A program made the position numbers and the translations under genes. 64,000 nucleotides of DNA from CAKZQX01 sp034436755 (GTDB lineage: Bacteria > Chloroflexota > Chloroflexia > Chloroflexales > Chloroflexaceae): NCBI GenBank assembly GCA_034436755.1, contig DAOTVB010000193.1, positions 5,959 through 69,958 on the forward strand. Direction: 5' to 3'. The notes beneath the pieces were generated by a model, which worked only from the letters and a program-made list of their open reading frames with translations, had not been told where the DNA came from and ran no database searches. How positions within the stretch are numbered: the stretch's first letter is position 1; each line of letters begins with the position of its first letter. Below, piece by piece: positions 18,316 through 26,845 of the stretch.

Positions 18316-18760
18316 CTCATCCTTCTCGGCCTGTCATTGTGCGACAGGCACGAACCGACGTTATTCAAATCCGCATATTGTATGCGGCCCGCAGGTTGTT
18401 TCACATCATTCAATTACACAACTACACTTCAGTAACGCAGGAATGCAACAGGTAGACAAAACAGCTATTTTCCTTGAACAGGCATTTGTATCTATGCAAA
18501 TATCGCCAAACTGATCTTTGCACTGGTAGATGACATTAGTCTGCGCCGTCAACGGCTGACATAGTTATACTAATTACCCGACGGAAACTATGATTTTAAG
18601 CATAGAGAAGTCAGTTACAGGCTAGTTACGTAACTCACAAAGATTGCTTGTGCGTTGCAGCACAATATTTTGCGTTCATACGTTCTGGAGTGTGGGAGCC
18701 ATGCGCCCACCTGCGGTTCTGTTGGCGCAAGCGTGGCTTACGCCCTCAATATTCCGCATT
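18316..18760. other. AT-richer intergenic region with several short dyads
   Basis: No gene recognised over 445 bp. It holds small inverted repeats: CCTGTC/GACAGG (18336-18354), CCGCATA/TATGCGG with a 3-nt loop (18371-18387), the palindrome AGTTACGTAACT (18624-18635) and TTGTGC/GCACAA (18648-18665). It lies between the start of the receiver gene and the end of the glycosyltransferase gene, both minus strand, so it should contain the receiver's promoter and the glycosyltransferase's terminator. Confidence 0.5.
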
Positions 18761-19687
18761 TCAATCTTTAGCGTAGGGCAACGCATGCGCCACTGACCGC
18801 CGCCGTTTGCGCACAAAGCGGGGCAGCGCCCACAGCGCCGCAACCTGACCACGCAGGCGCGCGCGTGCGGCCGGTTCGCGCATATGCCAGAGGGAGTGCA
18901 GGAGAAAGCCAAGCTGCGATGCCAGCAGGCGCGGCCAGTAGCGCCGGACCAGGGGCAGCGGCATATTTTTAGCCCATACCAGGGGGAAGTTGCGTCCACA
19001 GTAGTAACTCGCCAGCGCACCGCCGCCGGTTGCACTGAGCCGATGGTAGACAACTGCTGTCGGCACAAAAATTGTGCGCATGCCCTGGAGCCGCGCACGC
19101 ACATTCAGGTCCACATCCTCGCAGTACATCACCAGATCCTCGTCGAACACCCGCCCCTCCAGCGCCAGCGCGTTCAGGGCGCTCCGGCGGTAGGCCGCGG
19201 CCCCGGCACAGGGCCCGAAGACCTCGGTTATGGCATCATACTGCCCATGATCCCGCTCCCAGACGCCCCGGCTACCGGGGACGCCATCCACCCGGTAGAA
19301 ATCGCCGGCAGAATGCAGATGATCGCGGCGGTCAAAAAGCAGCAGTTTGCTGGCGGCAAAGGCATAGGCCGGGTAGCGCTCCAGGGTACCCACCAGGTAC
19401 TCCAGCCAGCGCGGGTGGGCCTCGGTGTCGTTGTTGAGCAGCACAACCATCTCGTTTTTAGTTATGTCAAGTGCGGCATTGACAGCGGCGGCCAGGCCAC
19501 GATTCTGGGGCAGCGGCAGCACACGCACCTCGGGATAGCGCGCCGCCAGCAGCGCCAGCGAGTCATCGCGGCTACCATCATCGACCAGCGTGATTGTGAA
19601 GTCGCGCCGGGTCTGGGCGCGCAGCGCATCCAGGCAGGTGGGCAGCAGGGCCGCGCCGTTATAGTTGGGGATGATAAGATCAATCAT
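18761..19687 (-). CDS. Glycosyltransferase family 2
   Basis: A 308-aa GT-A enzyme: LIIPNYNGAALLPTCLDALRAQ at the N-terminus, TLVDDGSRDDS (first Asp of the nucleotide site), and VVLLNNDTEAHPRWLEYL (DxD-like NDT). GPCAGAAAYRRSALNAL and VMYCEDVDLNVRARLQG (ED motif) follow. It resembles rhamnosyltransferase-type GT2 enzymes that build surface polysaccharides. It starts 6 nt after the DNA methyltransferase stop and is the last gene of a minus-strand unit opening with rfbD, which makes dTDP-rhamnose; a rhamnose or related donor is an inference from this. Confidence 0.88.
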   Translation of the reverse strand: MIDLIIPNYNGAALLPTCLDALRAQTRRDFTITLVDDGSRDDSLALLAARYPEVRVLPLPQNRGLAAAVNAALDITKNEMVVLLNNDTEAHPRWLEYLVGTLERYPAYAFAASKLLLFDRRDHLHSAGDFYRVDGVPGSRGVWERDHGQYDAITEVFGPCAGAAAYRRSALNALALEGRVFDEDLVMYCEDVDLNVRARLQGMRTIFVPTAVVYHRLSATGGGALASYYCGRNFPLVWAKNMPLPLVRRYWPRLLASQLGFLLHSLWHMREPAARARLRGQVAALWALPRFVRKRRRSVAHALPYAKD

Positions 19688-19693
19688 GGGCTG

Positions 19694-21013
19694 TCACTGG
19701 CGTTCGAGGATTAAGATATGCTCTTCAACCGCCATTTTTGTGGCGGTTGCGCGCCGGGTGCGCCAGACGATCGTCTCCAGTTCGCGGTAGGCTAACGTGT
19801 CGCAGGCGATCAGGCGCAGCAACCGGGCCGTTTGCACCGGCACGCGGAAAAAACTCATCTGATCGCCAACCACCAGCGCCACCTTCCCGCCAGGACGCAC
19901 CACCGCTTGCAACTGACGCAACACGCGGTACATTCCGCCGAAATACTCGGTGACAACGCGATGGTAGAGCCGCTCAAAGCCGGAGGTTGCACCCCGCGCG
20001 ATCCGCTGTTCTTCAATCTCCTGGGCCACTGCCTGAATCTCCGGGATATGCTGCACATAGGCTGCGTCGTTGTCCGCAACAAAAATATTACGTGTATGCG
20101 AACGTAACATCGCATCTTTTATCCGGCGCAGATCCTGTTTCTGCTGAATAAAACCCATCAGGACCAGTTCCAGACGAGTGGTACGCGTATAATCTTTTTC
20201 ATTCGGATAGGGCGGCGAGGTAATCACTGCATCAACCGGTTCCGAAACCAGTTCGGCCAGATGCCGCGCATCACCGGCATACACCGTCGTTCGACCCGGA
20301 TTGACAATCGCCTGCACGACCGCCAGATCATGCGCGATACGCTGCAAGCGGCCGGCAAATGCGCCATAGACATCAGCATCATCACGCGTTTTTGAAACAT
20401 AGACCTCCGGGCCAAACCCCAGATTCGACACGTCACTGACCACTGCAGCCATAAGCGCCAGTCGGAACAGATCAGTAACGGCATCGTCTGGCAGCGTGTC
20501 AACTGCCTGCCTGACCATCAATATTTTTTGCAACGGGACGGGACTGATCCAGTTTTTGGGCAAGAGCGCCGCTAACTCCGCCTCATCGTATCCGGCATGT
20601 TCACAGAACTGGTTGCCCGGTGCCAGAAGATCATCAAAGGATCGTTGAAGTGGATATGTTTTGCCAATGGCAGCAAGTGCCGGCTCCAGCATGTGCAGCA
20701 ACTCCCGCCGACGCCGATCAAACTCCGTCAGATCGATATCCCAGGTAGTTTTGACCCGACTGGCAAAGGTCGTCATTGGATTGGCATCTATGCCGATGGA
20801 GTGAATCCCACGTTTCTTGCATTCGACCAGGGTCGTTCCAGTGCCCGCGAAAGGATCGAGCACGGTCTGCCCTGGACGAATAGCAAACTGGTCGAGCAAC
20901 TGGGTGACGAGATGGTCAGGATAGGCGAGCACAAATCGGTACCAGTCATGGACGCATGCATCCGCAAGCTGTTGCATAGTGTGATTAGTTCTGGCTTTAC
21001 GCGCCAATATCAT
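19694..21013 (-). CDS. DNA methyltransferase of a type II restriction-modification pair (N4/N6 amino-MTase)
   Basis: A 439-aa SAM-dependent DNA methyltransferase. Motif I is TVLDPFAGTGTTLVECKKRG (about residue 55) and the catalytic motif IV is ITSPPYPNEKDY (about residue 265). SPPY favours N4-cytosine, but N6-adenine cannot be excluded. The KVALVVGDQMSFFRVPV stretch near the C-terminus is usual in this group. Its ATG overlaps the stop of the upstream restriction-enzyme gene by four bases (ATGA), so the pair is translationally coupled. Recognition sequence cannot be read from the protein. Confidence 0.88.
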   Translation of the reverse strand: MILARKARTNHTMQQLADACVHDWYRFVLAYPDHLVTQLLDQFAIRPGQTVLDPFAGTGTTLVECKKRGIHSIGIDANPMTTFASRVKTTWDIDLTEFDRRRRELLHMLEPALAAIGKTYPLQRSFDDLLAPGNQFCEHAGYDEAELAALLPKNWISPVPLQKILMVRQAVDTLPDDAVTDLFRLALMAAVVSDVSNLGFGPEVYVSKTRDDADVYGAFAGRLQRIAHDLAVVQAIVNPGRTTVYAGDARHLAELVSEPVDAVITSPPYPNEKDYTRTTRLELVLMGFIQQKQDLRRIKDAMLRSHTRNIFVADNDAAYVQHIPEIQAVAQEIEEQRIARGATSGFERLYHRVVTEYFGGMYRVLRQLQAVVRPGGKVALVVGDQMSFFRVPVQTARLLRLIACDTLAYRELETIVWRTRRATATKMAVEEHILILERQ

Positions 21014-21798
21014 ATCTCCCTATACAGTTCATAACGTTTATAACGCTTTGTTGCTATGAGATTAGACTCAGTGCTAGTGTCAAATTCCATAAAGAGGTAA
21101 GACCCATCAGACAAAATCTTTATACCAATGGGTCGAACAGTTAGATCAATAAAATTCTGTTGCGCGAACTTGACCATCTGAGTAATCTGAACAACGCCTA
21201 AACGGTCCTTTGGCGATGCAGATTTTGCTTCTACTGGCAATATAAACCCGCTTCCGTCAGCGTCTATACCAATGTACAAGTCATCAACTTCAACCTGTCC
21301 AACACCACGGACTGTTGTCCTAAAGTGACCTTGAAGATGGTAAGTTGTTAGTGAAGTAAATGTATCTATCAAGCGATTATAACGAACACGCGCCAGAACA
21401 GCCTGTTCATCTTTACTCTGGTATTTCAGAAGTATTTGTGGTGTAGAGTCGAGAATACGAGTTATCTCTACATCAGATGGAATGTCAACATAAAGAGAAC
21501 GCAGCAGATGAACGAATACATATTTACCTTTACCGGCTCCATCTATCGCCCAATTCCCATGTGCGAGAATGGATGCAGGTAATGAAGAACGTCCAGTACG
21601 ATACGTATATGCAATATCAGGAACATTGTTAATTACCAAACCAAGCTCATTAATTGCACGAACAATGTCCGCCTTGGTGAAAGGTAAGCGATCAGTATCC
21701 GGGTTATTCTTACGCAAAAGCTCAAAAACTCGCGCAATAACCCGGTCATATTCGCGCTGTGTGGTGCCACCTTGTTCAGAAAGTAATGGCTCTTCCAC
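21010..21798 (-). CDS. Putative type II restriction endonuclease
   Basis: A 262-aa protein next to and coupled with a DNA methyltransferase. It has a plausible PD-(D/E)XK core: QVEVDDLYIGIDADG supplies acidic residues and FILPVEAKS gives the E-x-K about 12 residues later. The gene is clearly more AT-rich than its neighbours, with different codon use, which points to recent transfer. The start is GTG, with AAGG about 10 nt upstream; no early ATG is available. I do not recognise the specific family, so the restriction role rests on the motif and on the neighbouring methyltransferase. Confidence 0.75.
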   Translation of the reverse strand: MEEPLLSEQGGTTQREYDRVIARVFELLRKNNPDTDRLPFTKADIVRAINELGLVINNVPDIAYTYRTGRSSLPASILAHGNWAIDGAGKGKYVFVHLLRSLYVDIPSDVEITRILDSTPQILLKYQSKDEQAVLARVRYNRLIDTFTSLTTYHLQGHFRTTVRGVGQVEVDDLYIGIDADGSGFILPVEAKSASPKDRLGVVQITQMVKFAQQNFIDLTVRPIGIKILSDGSYLFMEFDTSTESNLIATKRYKRYELYREI

Positions 21799-21820
21799 TA
21801 TGATATAACCTTATTTTCTC

Positions 21821-22669
21821 TTAGCCCTGTAACTGCAACGTCTGCAGATAGGCCGCCAGCGCCTCTTGCCAGGGGCGAAGCGTAATACCCAGGGCACTCC
21901 CGGCAATATTTGCCAGGGCGGTGTAGGGCGGCGGCGTGCTGGCGCGCTGGTACTCGGCCAGGGTGATGGGGGTCAGCGGTACTGCGTCATACCCGGCCTG
22001 GCGCATAATCTCCTGGGCAAACGCATAGCGGGAGCAGAATCCGCTGTTGGTGAAGTGGTAGGTGCCGTAGAAGGGCAGGTTGATCAGATGCGCAATCGCT
22101 TCGGCCAGATCCGGCGCATAGGTCGGGTTGCCAATCTCATCGGCAACCATACGCAGGCCCGTCGCAGGTGGATTTGCCGCCAGCCGCAGGATGGTCCGCA
22201 CAAAGTTGCGTTCGCCGCCAAAGAGCCAGGCGATCCGCACAATGTAGAAGCGCTGCAGCAACTCGCGCACAACCTGCTCGCCCACCCATTTGGATTGACC
22301 ATATGGATTGATCGGACCCACTGGATCATACTCGGTGTAAGGCGTGTCGGCGGTGCCCGGAAAGACCTCGTTGGTGCTGATATAGACCAGGGGCACATCC
22401 AGTTGCCGACAGGCCAGCGCAACATACCGGGTACCCAGACCGTTGATGCGGTAGGCCAGCAGCGGGTCTTGTGCGCAGCCATCAACGTTGGTGTAGGCCG
22501 CCGGGTGGATCACCAGGTGCGCATTGGTAGCGACGATCTGGGCAACGGCATCGGGCCGGCCGAGGTCAAAATCACTCTCGTTTAATGTTACGATATCGTG
22601 TTCCGGGGCCAGCGTGGCACAGAGCGCGCTCCCCAGTTGTCCGTTCGCTCCCGTGATTGCGATACGCAT
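21821..22669 (-). CDS. rfbD: dTDP-4-dehydrorhamnose reductase
   Basis: Last step of dTDP-L-rhamnose synthesis, NAD(P)H-dependent reduction of dTDP-4-keto-rhamnose. The 282-aa extended SDR begins MRIAITGANGQLGSAL (GxxGxxG) and has VIHPAAYTNVDGCAQDP, YISTNEVFPGT, the catalytic NPYGQSKWVGE (Tyr-x3-Lys) and YHFTNSGFCSRYAFAQEI. Immediately downstream are the restriction-modification genes and a glycosyltransferase on the same strand. rfbA, B and C are not in the window. Confidence 0.92.
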   Translation of the reverse strand: MRIAITGANGQLGSALCATLAPEHDIVTLNESDFDLGRPDAVAQIVATNAHLVIHPAAYTNVDGCAQDPLLAYRINGLGTRYVALACRQLDVPLVYISTNEVFPGTADTPYTEYDPVGPINPYGQSKWVGEQVVRELLQRFYIVRIAWLFGGERNFVRTILRLAANPPATGLRMVADEIGNPTYAPDLAEAIAHLINLPFYGTYHFTNSGFCSRYAFAQEIMRQAGYDAVPLTPITLAEYQRASTPPPYTALANIAGSALGITLRPWQEALAAYLQTLQLQG

Positions 22670-22680
22670 AGTTTATAATT

Positions 22681-22740
22681 CCGTAGTCGGTATGCCGTAG
22701 TCCGTAATCTGTAGTCGGTATGCCGTAGTCCGTGACCGCA
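22681..22740. repeat. Direct repeat of CCGTAGTC-GGTATG units
   Basis: The phrase GTAGTCGGTATGCCGTAGTC occurs twice with about 30-bp spacing, between the rfbD start and the nrtR promoter. It is one of several low-complexity intergenic repeats in the window; no function was seen. Confidence 0.6.
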
Positions 22741-22807
22741 AAGCAAGAGTAGCAGATTGGGGGAATGGCGTCAACTTGCCGGTTGCCGGTTGCCCGTCGC
22801 CAATAGC

Positions 22808-22856
22808 TTGACACATCTGCGCTATACGAGTATACTTAGTGTGCAAATAACACTAA
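22808..22856 (+). promoter_or_regulatory. nrtR promoter with overlapping NrtR operator
   Basis: A near-consensus sigma-70-type promoter, TTGACA (22808-22813), 17-bp spacer, TATACT (22831-22836). The inverted repeat TTAGTGT (22836-22842) / ACACTAA (22850-22856) with a 7-nt spacer begins at the last base of the -10 box and covers the expected start site. A protein bound there would block transcription. The dyad has the form expected for NrtR sites upstream of nrtR genes; autoregulation is inferred. Confidence 0.8.
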
Positions 22857-22873
22857 ATACCAAGGAGCCTGGA

Positions 22874-23599
22874 ATGGAGGAGACCGCCGAAACATACGAT
22901 GCTTCGCGCTACGAGCGGCCATCGGTTACGGTGGACGTTGTGATCTTTACGGTTATTAACGGCGAACTACATGTGCTGATGGTGCTGCGGCGGCGCTGGC
23001 CCTACGAAGGCTACTGGGCCGTGCCGGGCGGCTTTATCAACATGGATGAATCGCTGGAGCAGGCCGCGCGCCGTGAACTGGAGGAGGAAACCGGCGTGCG
23101 TAATGTCTACCTGGAGCAACTCTACACGTTTGGCAATCCCCAGCGCGATCCGCGTACACGAGTTATCAGCGTCGCCTATATTGCTATCGTCCGCGCCGAT
23201 GTGCAGGAGCTGCATGTGAGTGATGAGAGTAGCGATGTACGCTGGTTCCCGGTACGCGCGCTCCCGGAAAAGCTGGCGTTTGATCACGAGGAGATCCTGA
23301 ACTATGCCCTCTCGCGCCTGCGTTCCAAACTCGAGTATACTACACTGGCATTTCAACTCCTGCCGGAGGTGTTCAGTATCCTGGAGTTGAAGCATATCTA
23401 CGAGCAGATCCTGGGCGAGTCGCTGGATAAGGGAAACTTCTACCGGAAGATCAAAGAGGCCGGCATCCTGGAAGAGACCAGTATGGTGCGTGAAGGACGT
23501 GGCCGTCCAACGCGGTTGTGGCGCTTCAAGCGTGATCGGGGGGACAAGCAGTTTGTGTTCCGCTGGCGTGAGGATCGCCTCGACGATGAGAGTGGATGA
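22874..23599 (+). CDS. nrtR: NrtR-type Nudix transcriptional regulator of NAD metabolism
   Basis: A 241-aa protein with an N-terminal Nudix domain (RPSVTVDVVIFTVINGELHVLMVLRRRWPYEGYWAVPGGFI) and a C-terminal winged helix (residues about 150-235, LPEVFSILELKHIYEQILGESLDKGNFYRKIKEAGILEET, RPTRLWRF). In NrtR the Nudix fold senses ADP-ribose and the winged helix binds DNA. The Nudix box (GGFINMDESLEQAARRELEE) is intact here, so hydrolase activity may remain. The start at 22874 follows AAGGAGCC. The gene is preceded by a promoter with an overlapping dyad and followed by a nicotinamidase-like gene, consistent with an NAD-salvage regulon. Confidence 0.88.
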   Translation: MEETAETYDASRYERPSVTVDVVIFTVINGELHVLMVLRRRWPYEGYWAVPGGFINMDESLEQAARRELEEETGVRNVYLEQLYTFGNPQRDPRTRVISVAYIAIVRADVQELHVSDESSDVRWFPVRALPEKLAFDHEEILNYALSRLRSKLEYTTLAFQLLPEVFSILELKHIYEQILGESLDKGNFYRKIKEAGILEETSMVREGRGRPTRLWRFKRDRGDKQFVFRWREDRLDDESG

Positions 23600-23735
23600 T
23601 GCACCTGGTAGGGAGCAAAAGATGTTTTGCCCCTGCCGGGTGCGCAGGTTCGCACCAACCGTCTGGGAACGGTGAACGGAACAGGACATGCTGCCGCAGG
23701 TACAGTGTACCGCTATCGAAGGTAAACGTCCGGGT
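23600..23735. other. Run of four small hairpins after nrtR
   Basis: Successive dyads GCAAAAGATGTTTTGC, GGTGCG/CGCACC, ACCGT/ACGGT and GGTACAGTGTACC lie in the nrtR-nicotinamidase gap. They may end or attenuate the nrtR transcript; the last merges into a MITE remnant. Confidence 0.45.
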
Positions 23736-23760
23736 TGCGCATCCACCGCGTAACGTAATA
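23685..23760. repeat. MITE relic D (right half only)
   Basis: Contains the family's right-arm words ACATGCTGCCGCAGG, ACGTCCGGGTTG and the right terminus ACCGCGTAACGTAATA. The left end and central hairpin are missing. Confidence 0.6.
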
Positions 23761-23818
23761 TCGGTAAGGGACCGTATCGCTGGATAAGTGTTCTGAATAC
23801 ACAAAGGAGTGTGATGTT

Positions 23819-24535
23819 ATGTCTGGTAAAATCAATCTCCTCGATCAGGCGCGGCCGTTCCTGGCCTACCTGAGTGACTGGTACGACAATCTGCCCGACG
23901 TTGCGTTTGCCGACGTTATCGCCGGGCAGCCGGAGCAGGTAGCGCTCTTCTCGGTGGATATGATTAATGGCTTTTGCAAAGAGGGACCGCTGGCGGGTGA
24001 GCGCGTGGGTGCGCTGATCGAGCCGGTTGTGACGCTCTTCCAGCAGGCGCACGATCTAGGGGTGCGCGCATTGCTGCTGGCCCAGGATAATCATGATCCC
24101 GATACGCCTGAGTTTGCCGCCTATCCCGCTCACTGTGTTGCCGGGACATTCGAGAGTCAGGCGGTTGCCGAGATCCAGGAACTGCCGTTTGCCAATGAAC
24201 TGACGACCATCACCAAAAACTCGTTGAGCGCCGATATCGGTACCGAGCTGGGGAACTGGATCCGCGAACGGCCGCAACTCAGCACCTTTGTGATCATCGG
24301 CGACTGTACCGATCTCTGCGTCTACAGCGCGGCTATGCATCTGCGCCTCTATGCCAATGCGCATAATCTGCAGCGCCGGGTGATTGTTCCGGCGGGTGCG
24401 GTAGATACCTTCGACACGCCGGTCAGCGTAGCGCGCGATCTGAACATCAAGGCCCACCCCGGCGATCTGCACCATGTCCTCTTCCTGCATCATATGGCAA
24501 TGAATGGAGTTGAAGTGGTTGCGCATCTGACCTGA
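23819..24535 (+). CDS. Isochorismatase-family hydrolase, probable nicotinamidase
   Basis: A 238-aa cysteine hydrolase. LFSVDMINGFCKEGPL has the catalytic Asp, VITK-type TITKNSLSADIGTEL the Lys, and VIIGDCTDLCVYSAAMHLR the nucleophile Cys with the preceding cis-peptide; AQDNHDPDTPEFAAYPAHCVAGT has the metal-site Asp/His pattern seen in nicotinamidases. It would convert nicotinamide to nicotinate for NAD salvage. Its position 220 bp after nrtR supports this. RBS AAAGGAGTG precedes the ATG. Other isochorismatase-like amidases are possible. Confidence 0.82.
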   Translation: MSGKINLLDQARPFLAYLSDWYDNLPDVAFADVIAGQPEQVALFSVDMINGFCKEGPLAGERVGALIEPVVTLFQQAHDLGVRALLLAQDNHDPDTPEFAAYPAHCVAGTFESQAVAEIQELPFANELTTITKNSLSADIGTELGNWIRERPQLSTFVIIGDCTDLCVYSAAMHLRLYANAHNLQRRVIVPAGAVDTFDTPVSVARDLNIKAHPGDLHHVLFLHHMAMNGVEVVAHLT

Positions 24536-24592
24536 TAGCGGGTAGCAGCGGGGGGCAGTGGACCGGCTGCCCCGCTTGCCAGACACCGCGAC

Positions 24593-24623
24593 CGGCATTT
24601 CGCTCCGTTTGACGGAGATGCCG
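24593..24623 (+). terminator. Hairpin after the nicotinamidase-like gene
   Basis: Stem CGGCAT / ATGCCG enclosing CTCCG / CGGAG with a TTCG bulge and a 5-nt loop, followed by TTATTCT. It is placed between this gene and accB. Confidence 0.6.
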
Positions 24624-24687
24624 TTATTCTGCTACAATCGCGCGGTGGTAGTAGTGGCTTTCACAATAGGAACAAGATGGTTACGAT

Positions 24688-25293
24688 ATGAGTGAAGCAA
24701 CGCCAGAAACTCTCGAAGGGCAGACTGACGAGTTTGGAATCGAAGCCGTGCGCGAGCTGCTCCAGATGATTGAGCAGACCGATATTACCGAACTGCTGAT
24801 CGAGCGCGGTACGTCGAAGCTGCACGTGAAACGCGGCAATGCCGCTCCGCATGCGCCGCAATCGCCGATGTCTACACTTCCGCTGGCACTGAGTGTGCCG
24901 CCGATGCATCATGCGCCCGGTATGCCGCATGCACCCGGCCAGGTACCACATGTACCGCACCACGCGCATTATGCGCCGCCGCCGGCCCAGTCCGCGCCAC
25001 CCTATGCAACGGCCCACTCCGAAGTTGCCTCCGAGGGATCGGAAATCGCTGAAGGTGAAATGGTTACGTCGCCGATGGTTGGTACCTTCTATGCTTCACC
25101 CTCGCCCAAGGATCCACCGTTTGTGAGTGAGGGCGACGAAGTACATGCCGGTGACACGGTAGGCATTGTCGAGGCAATGAAGATGATGAACGAGATTGAG
25201 ACGGAAATTACCGGAAAGGTTATACAGATTCTGGTGCAAAATGAGCAGCCAGTTGAGTATGGCCAGCCGCTGATGGTGATTGCCCCGCACTAG
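24688..25293 (+). CDS. accB: Biotin carboxyl carrier protein of acetyl-CoA carboxylase
   Basis: Carries biotin between the biotin carboxylase and carboxyltransferase in the first step of fatty-acid synthesis. The 201-aa protein has an N-terminal helix (VRELLQMIEQTDITELLIERGTSKLHVKR) and a His/Ala/Pro-rich linker (about 50-115). The C-terminal biotinyl domain holds the modified lysine in VEAMKMMNEIE and the thumb-like VGTFYASPSPKDPPFV that marks AccB. accC is not adjacent. It starts 152 bp after the nicotinamidase-like gene. Confidence 0.95.
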   Translation: MSEATPETLEGQTDEFGIEAVRELLQMIEQTDITELLIERGTSKLHVKRGNAAPHAPQSPMSTLPLALSVPPMHHAPGMPHAPGQVPHVPHHAHYAPPPAQSAPPYATAHSEVASEGSEIAEGEMVTSPMVGTFYASPSPKDPPFVSEGDEVHAGDTVGIVEAMKMMNEIETEITGKVIQILVQNEQPVEYGQPLMVIAPH

Positions 25294-25369
25294 CCGGTAG
25301 CCACAGATGATGAATGTGGGACGGTGGAGACGTGTCGTCTAGCATTTGTCGTCTGTGGTACACACATGT

Positions 25370-26578
25370 ATGTATATTCTCACCGTCACCGAGATGAATA
25401 CCTACCTCCGGGAGTTGCTTGACGCCGAGCCGGTGTTGAGTGATGTCTGGGTTGAGGGTGAAATCTCCAACTTTAAACGCCACACCTCCGGGCACTGTTA
25501 TTTTAGTCTGAAAGAGGGCGATGCAGTGCTCAACGCGGTAATGTGGAAAAGCTATGCGCTACGCCTGGGCGAATTGCCCCGCAACGGTGATGCGGTGCTG
25601 GCCCACGGCCGTGTTTCCTTCTATGAGATGGGCGGGAAACTGCAACTCTATGTCGATACCCTGCGCGCCGCCGGGGTCGGCTTTCTGCATGCTCAGTTTG
25701 AAGAACTCAAGCAGCGCCTGGACGCCGAGGGGCTGTTTGATATCAGCCGTAAGCGTGCGCTGCCCCTGCTGCCGCGCCGGGTCGGGATTGTAACCTCGGG
25801 CAAGGGGGCCGCACTGCAGGATATGCTCAACGTGCTGGCCCGCCGTTGTCCGCTGGTCGAAGTGCTGATCAGCCCCTGCCTGGTGCAGGGCGAACAGGCT
25901 CCCGCCAGCATTGTCGCCGCGCTACAGACACTCGGCAAAACCGATGTTGATCTGATCATTGTTGCGCGTGGTGGCGGCTCGCTTGAAGACCTCTGGGCCT
26001 TTAACGCGGAAGAAGTTGCCCGTGCGATCTTTGCCAGTGCGGTTCCGCTGATTACCGGCATCGGGCACGAAACCGATACCACCATCGCCGACTATGTGGC
26101 CGATCTACGTGCGCCCACGCCGTCAGCCGCAGCGGAACTGGCCGTCCCGGAGCAGACTGAACTGCGCCTCTCCCTGGCAGCCCTGCGCCAGCAACTGGAT
26201 GCCGCATTTGCTATGGGGATCGACACGCGCCGCCGACAACTGGCTGCAATGCACGACCGGTTGCGGCAGTACAACCCGACTATCCGCCTGCCCCACGCAC
26301 GCCAGCAAGTCGATGATCTGCTGCGGCGGGCCGAGGCGCAGTTGCAGTATGGGTTGACGCTCCGGCAGACGCAGTTGCAGGGGCTCCAGGCCCAACTGTC
26401 TGCGCTGAGTCCTCAGGCAACCCTGGAACGGGGATACGCAGTTGTCCGCCAGGCAACCAATGGTACCGTTGTCACCCAGTCCACCCAGGTAGGTTCCGGT
26501 GAGACTCTCGTAATCACGTTGAAGGCTGGCAAACTGGTAGCAGATGTTGTAGAATCACAGGCAGAAGAGTCGGCCTAA
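25370..26578 (+). CDS. xseA: Exodeoxyribonuclease VII large subunit
   Basis: Catalytic subunit of exonuclease VII, which degrades single-stranded DNA from both ends. It has the N-terminal OB fold (VWVEGEISNFKRHTSGHCYFSLKEGDAVLNAVMW), then the core motifs GIVTSGKGAALQDMLNVL, DLIIVARGGGSLEDLWAFN and PLITGIGHETDTTIADYVADLRAPTPSAAAE. A coiled-coil region and a short C-terminal domain (LERGYAVV) follow. The ATG at 25370 is preferred to an in-frame TTG at 25346. xseB follows after 39 nt. Confidence 0.95.
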   Translation: MYILTVTEMNTYLRELLDAEPVLSDVWVEGEISNFKRHTSGHCYFSLKEGDAVLNAVMWKSYALRLGELPRNGDAVLAHGRVSFYEMGGKLQLYVDTLRAAGVGFLHAQFEELKQRLDAEGLFDISRKRALPLLPRRVGIVTSGKGAALQDMLNVLARRCPLVEVLISPCLVQGEQAPASIVAALQTLGKTDVDLIIVARGGGSLEDLWAFNAEEVARAIFASAVPLITGIGHETDTTIADYVADLRAPTPSAAAELAVPEQTELRLSLAALRQQLDAAFAMGIDTRRRQLAAMHDRLRQYNPTIRLPHARQQVDDLLRRAEAQLQYGLTLRQTQLQGLQAQLSALSPQATLERGYAVVRQATNGTVVTQSTQVGSGETLVITLKAGKLVADVVESQAEESA

Positions 26579-26617
26579 TTCCTATGGCATCCGCTCGATC
26601 ACGACAAGGAACCCGCT

Positions 26618-26833
26618 ATGTCAGAAAACACACCCGTCGCAACCTACGAAACGCTCTATCAACAGCTTCAGGAGGTTGTCAACCGGTTGGAGGCCGGAAC
26701 GCTGCCCCTGGAGGAGTCGTTGCAACTCTACGAGCAGGGTGTGCAACTGGCCGCCGCATGCCAGCGTCTGCTCGACACCGCTGAACTACGTATTGAACAA
26801 CTTCAGGTCGGTATGGGTGAGTCTGCCGACTAG
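26618..26833 (+). CDS. xseB: Exodeoxyribonuclease VII small subunit
   Basis: A 71-aa helical protein (TYETLYQQLQEVVNRLEAGTLPLEESLQLYEQGVQLAAACQ), the conserved XseB pattern that binds the coiled coil of XseA. AAGGA lies upstream of the ATG. Located directly after xseA and 12 nt before a membrane-protein gene, so the three form an operon. Confidence 0.95.
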   Translation: MSENTPVATYETLYQQLQEVVNRLEAGTLPLEESLQLYEQGVQLAAACQRLLDTAELRIEQLQVGMGESAD

Positions 26834-26845
26834 AAAGTGTAGGCT

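Noticed and set aside
22967..24052. 361-codon minus-strand frame across nrtR and the nicotinamidase-like gene
   Set aside because: Spans two unrelated real genes and the hairpin region between; shadow frame.
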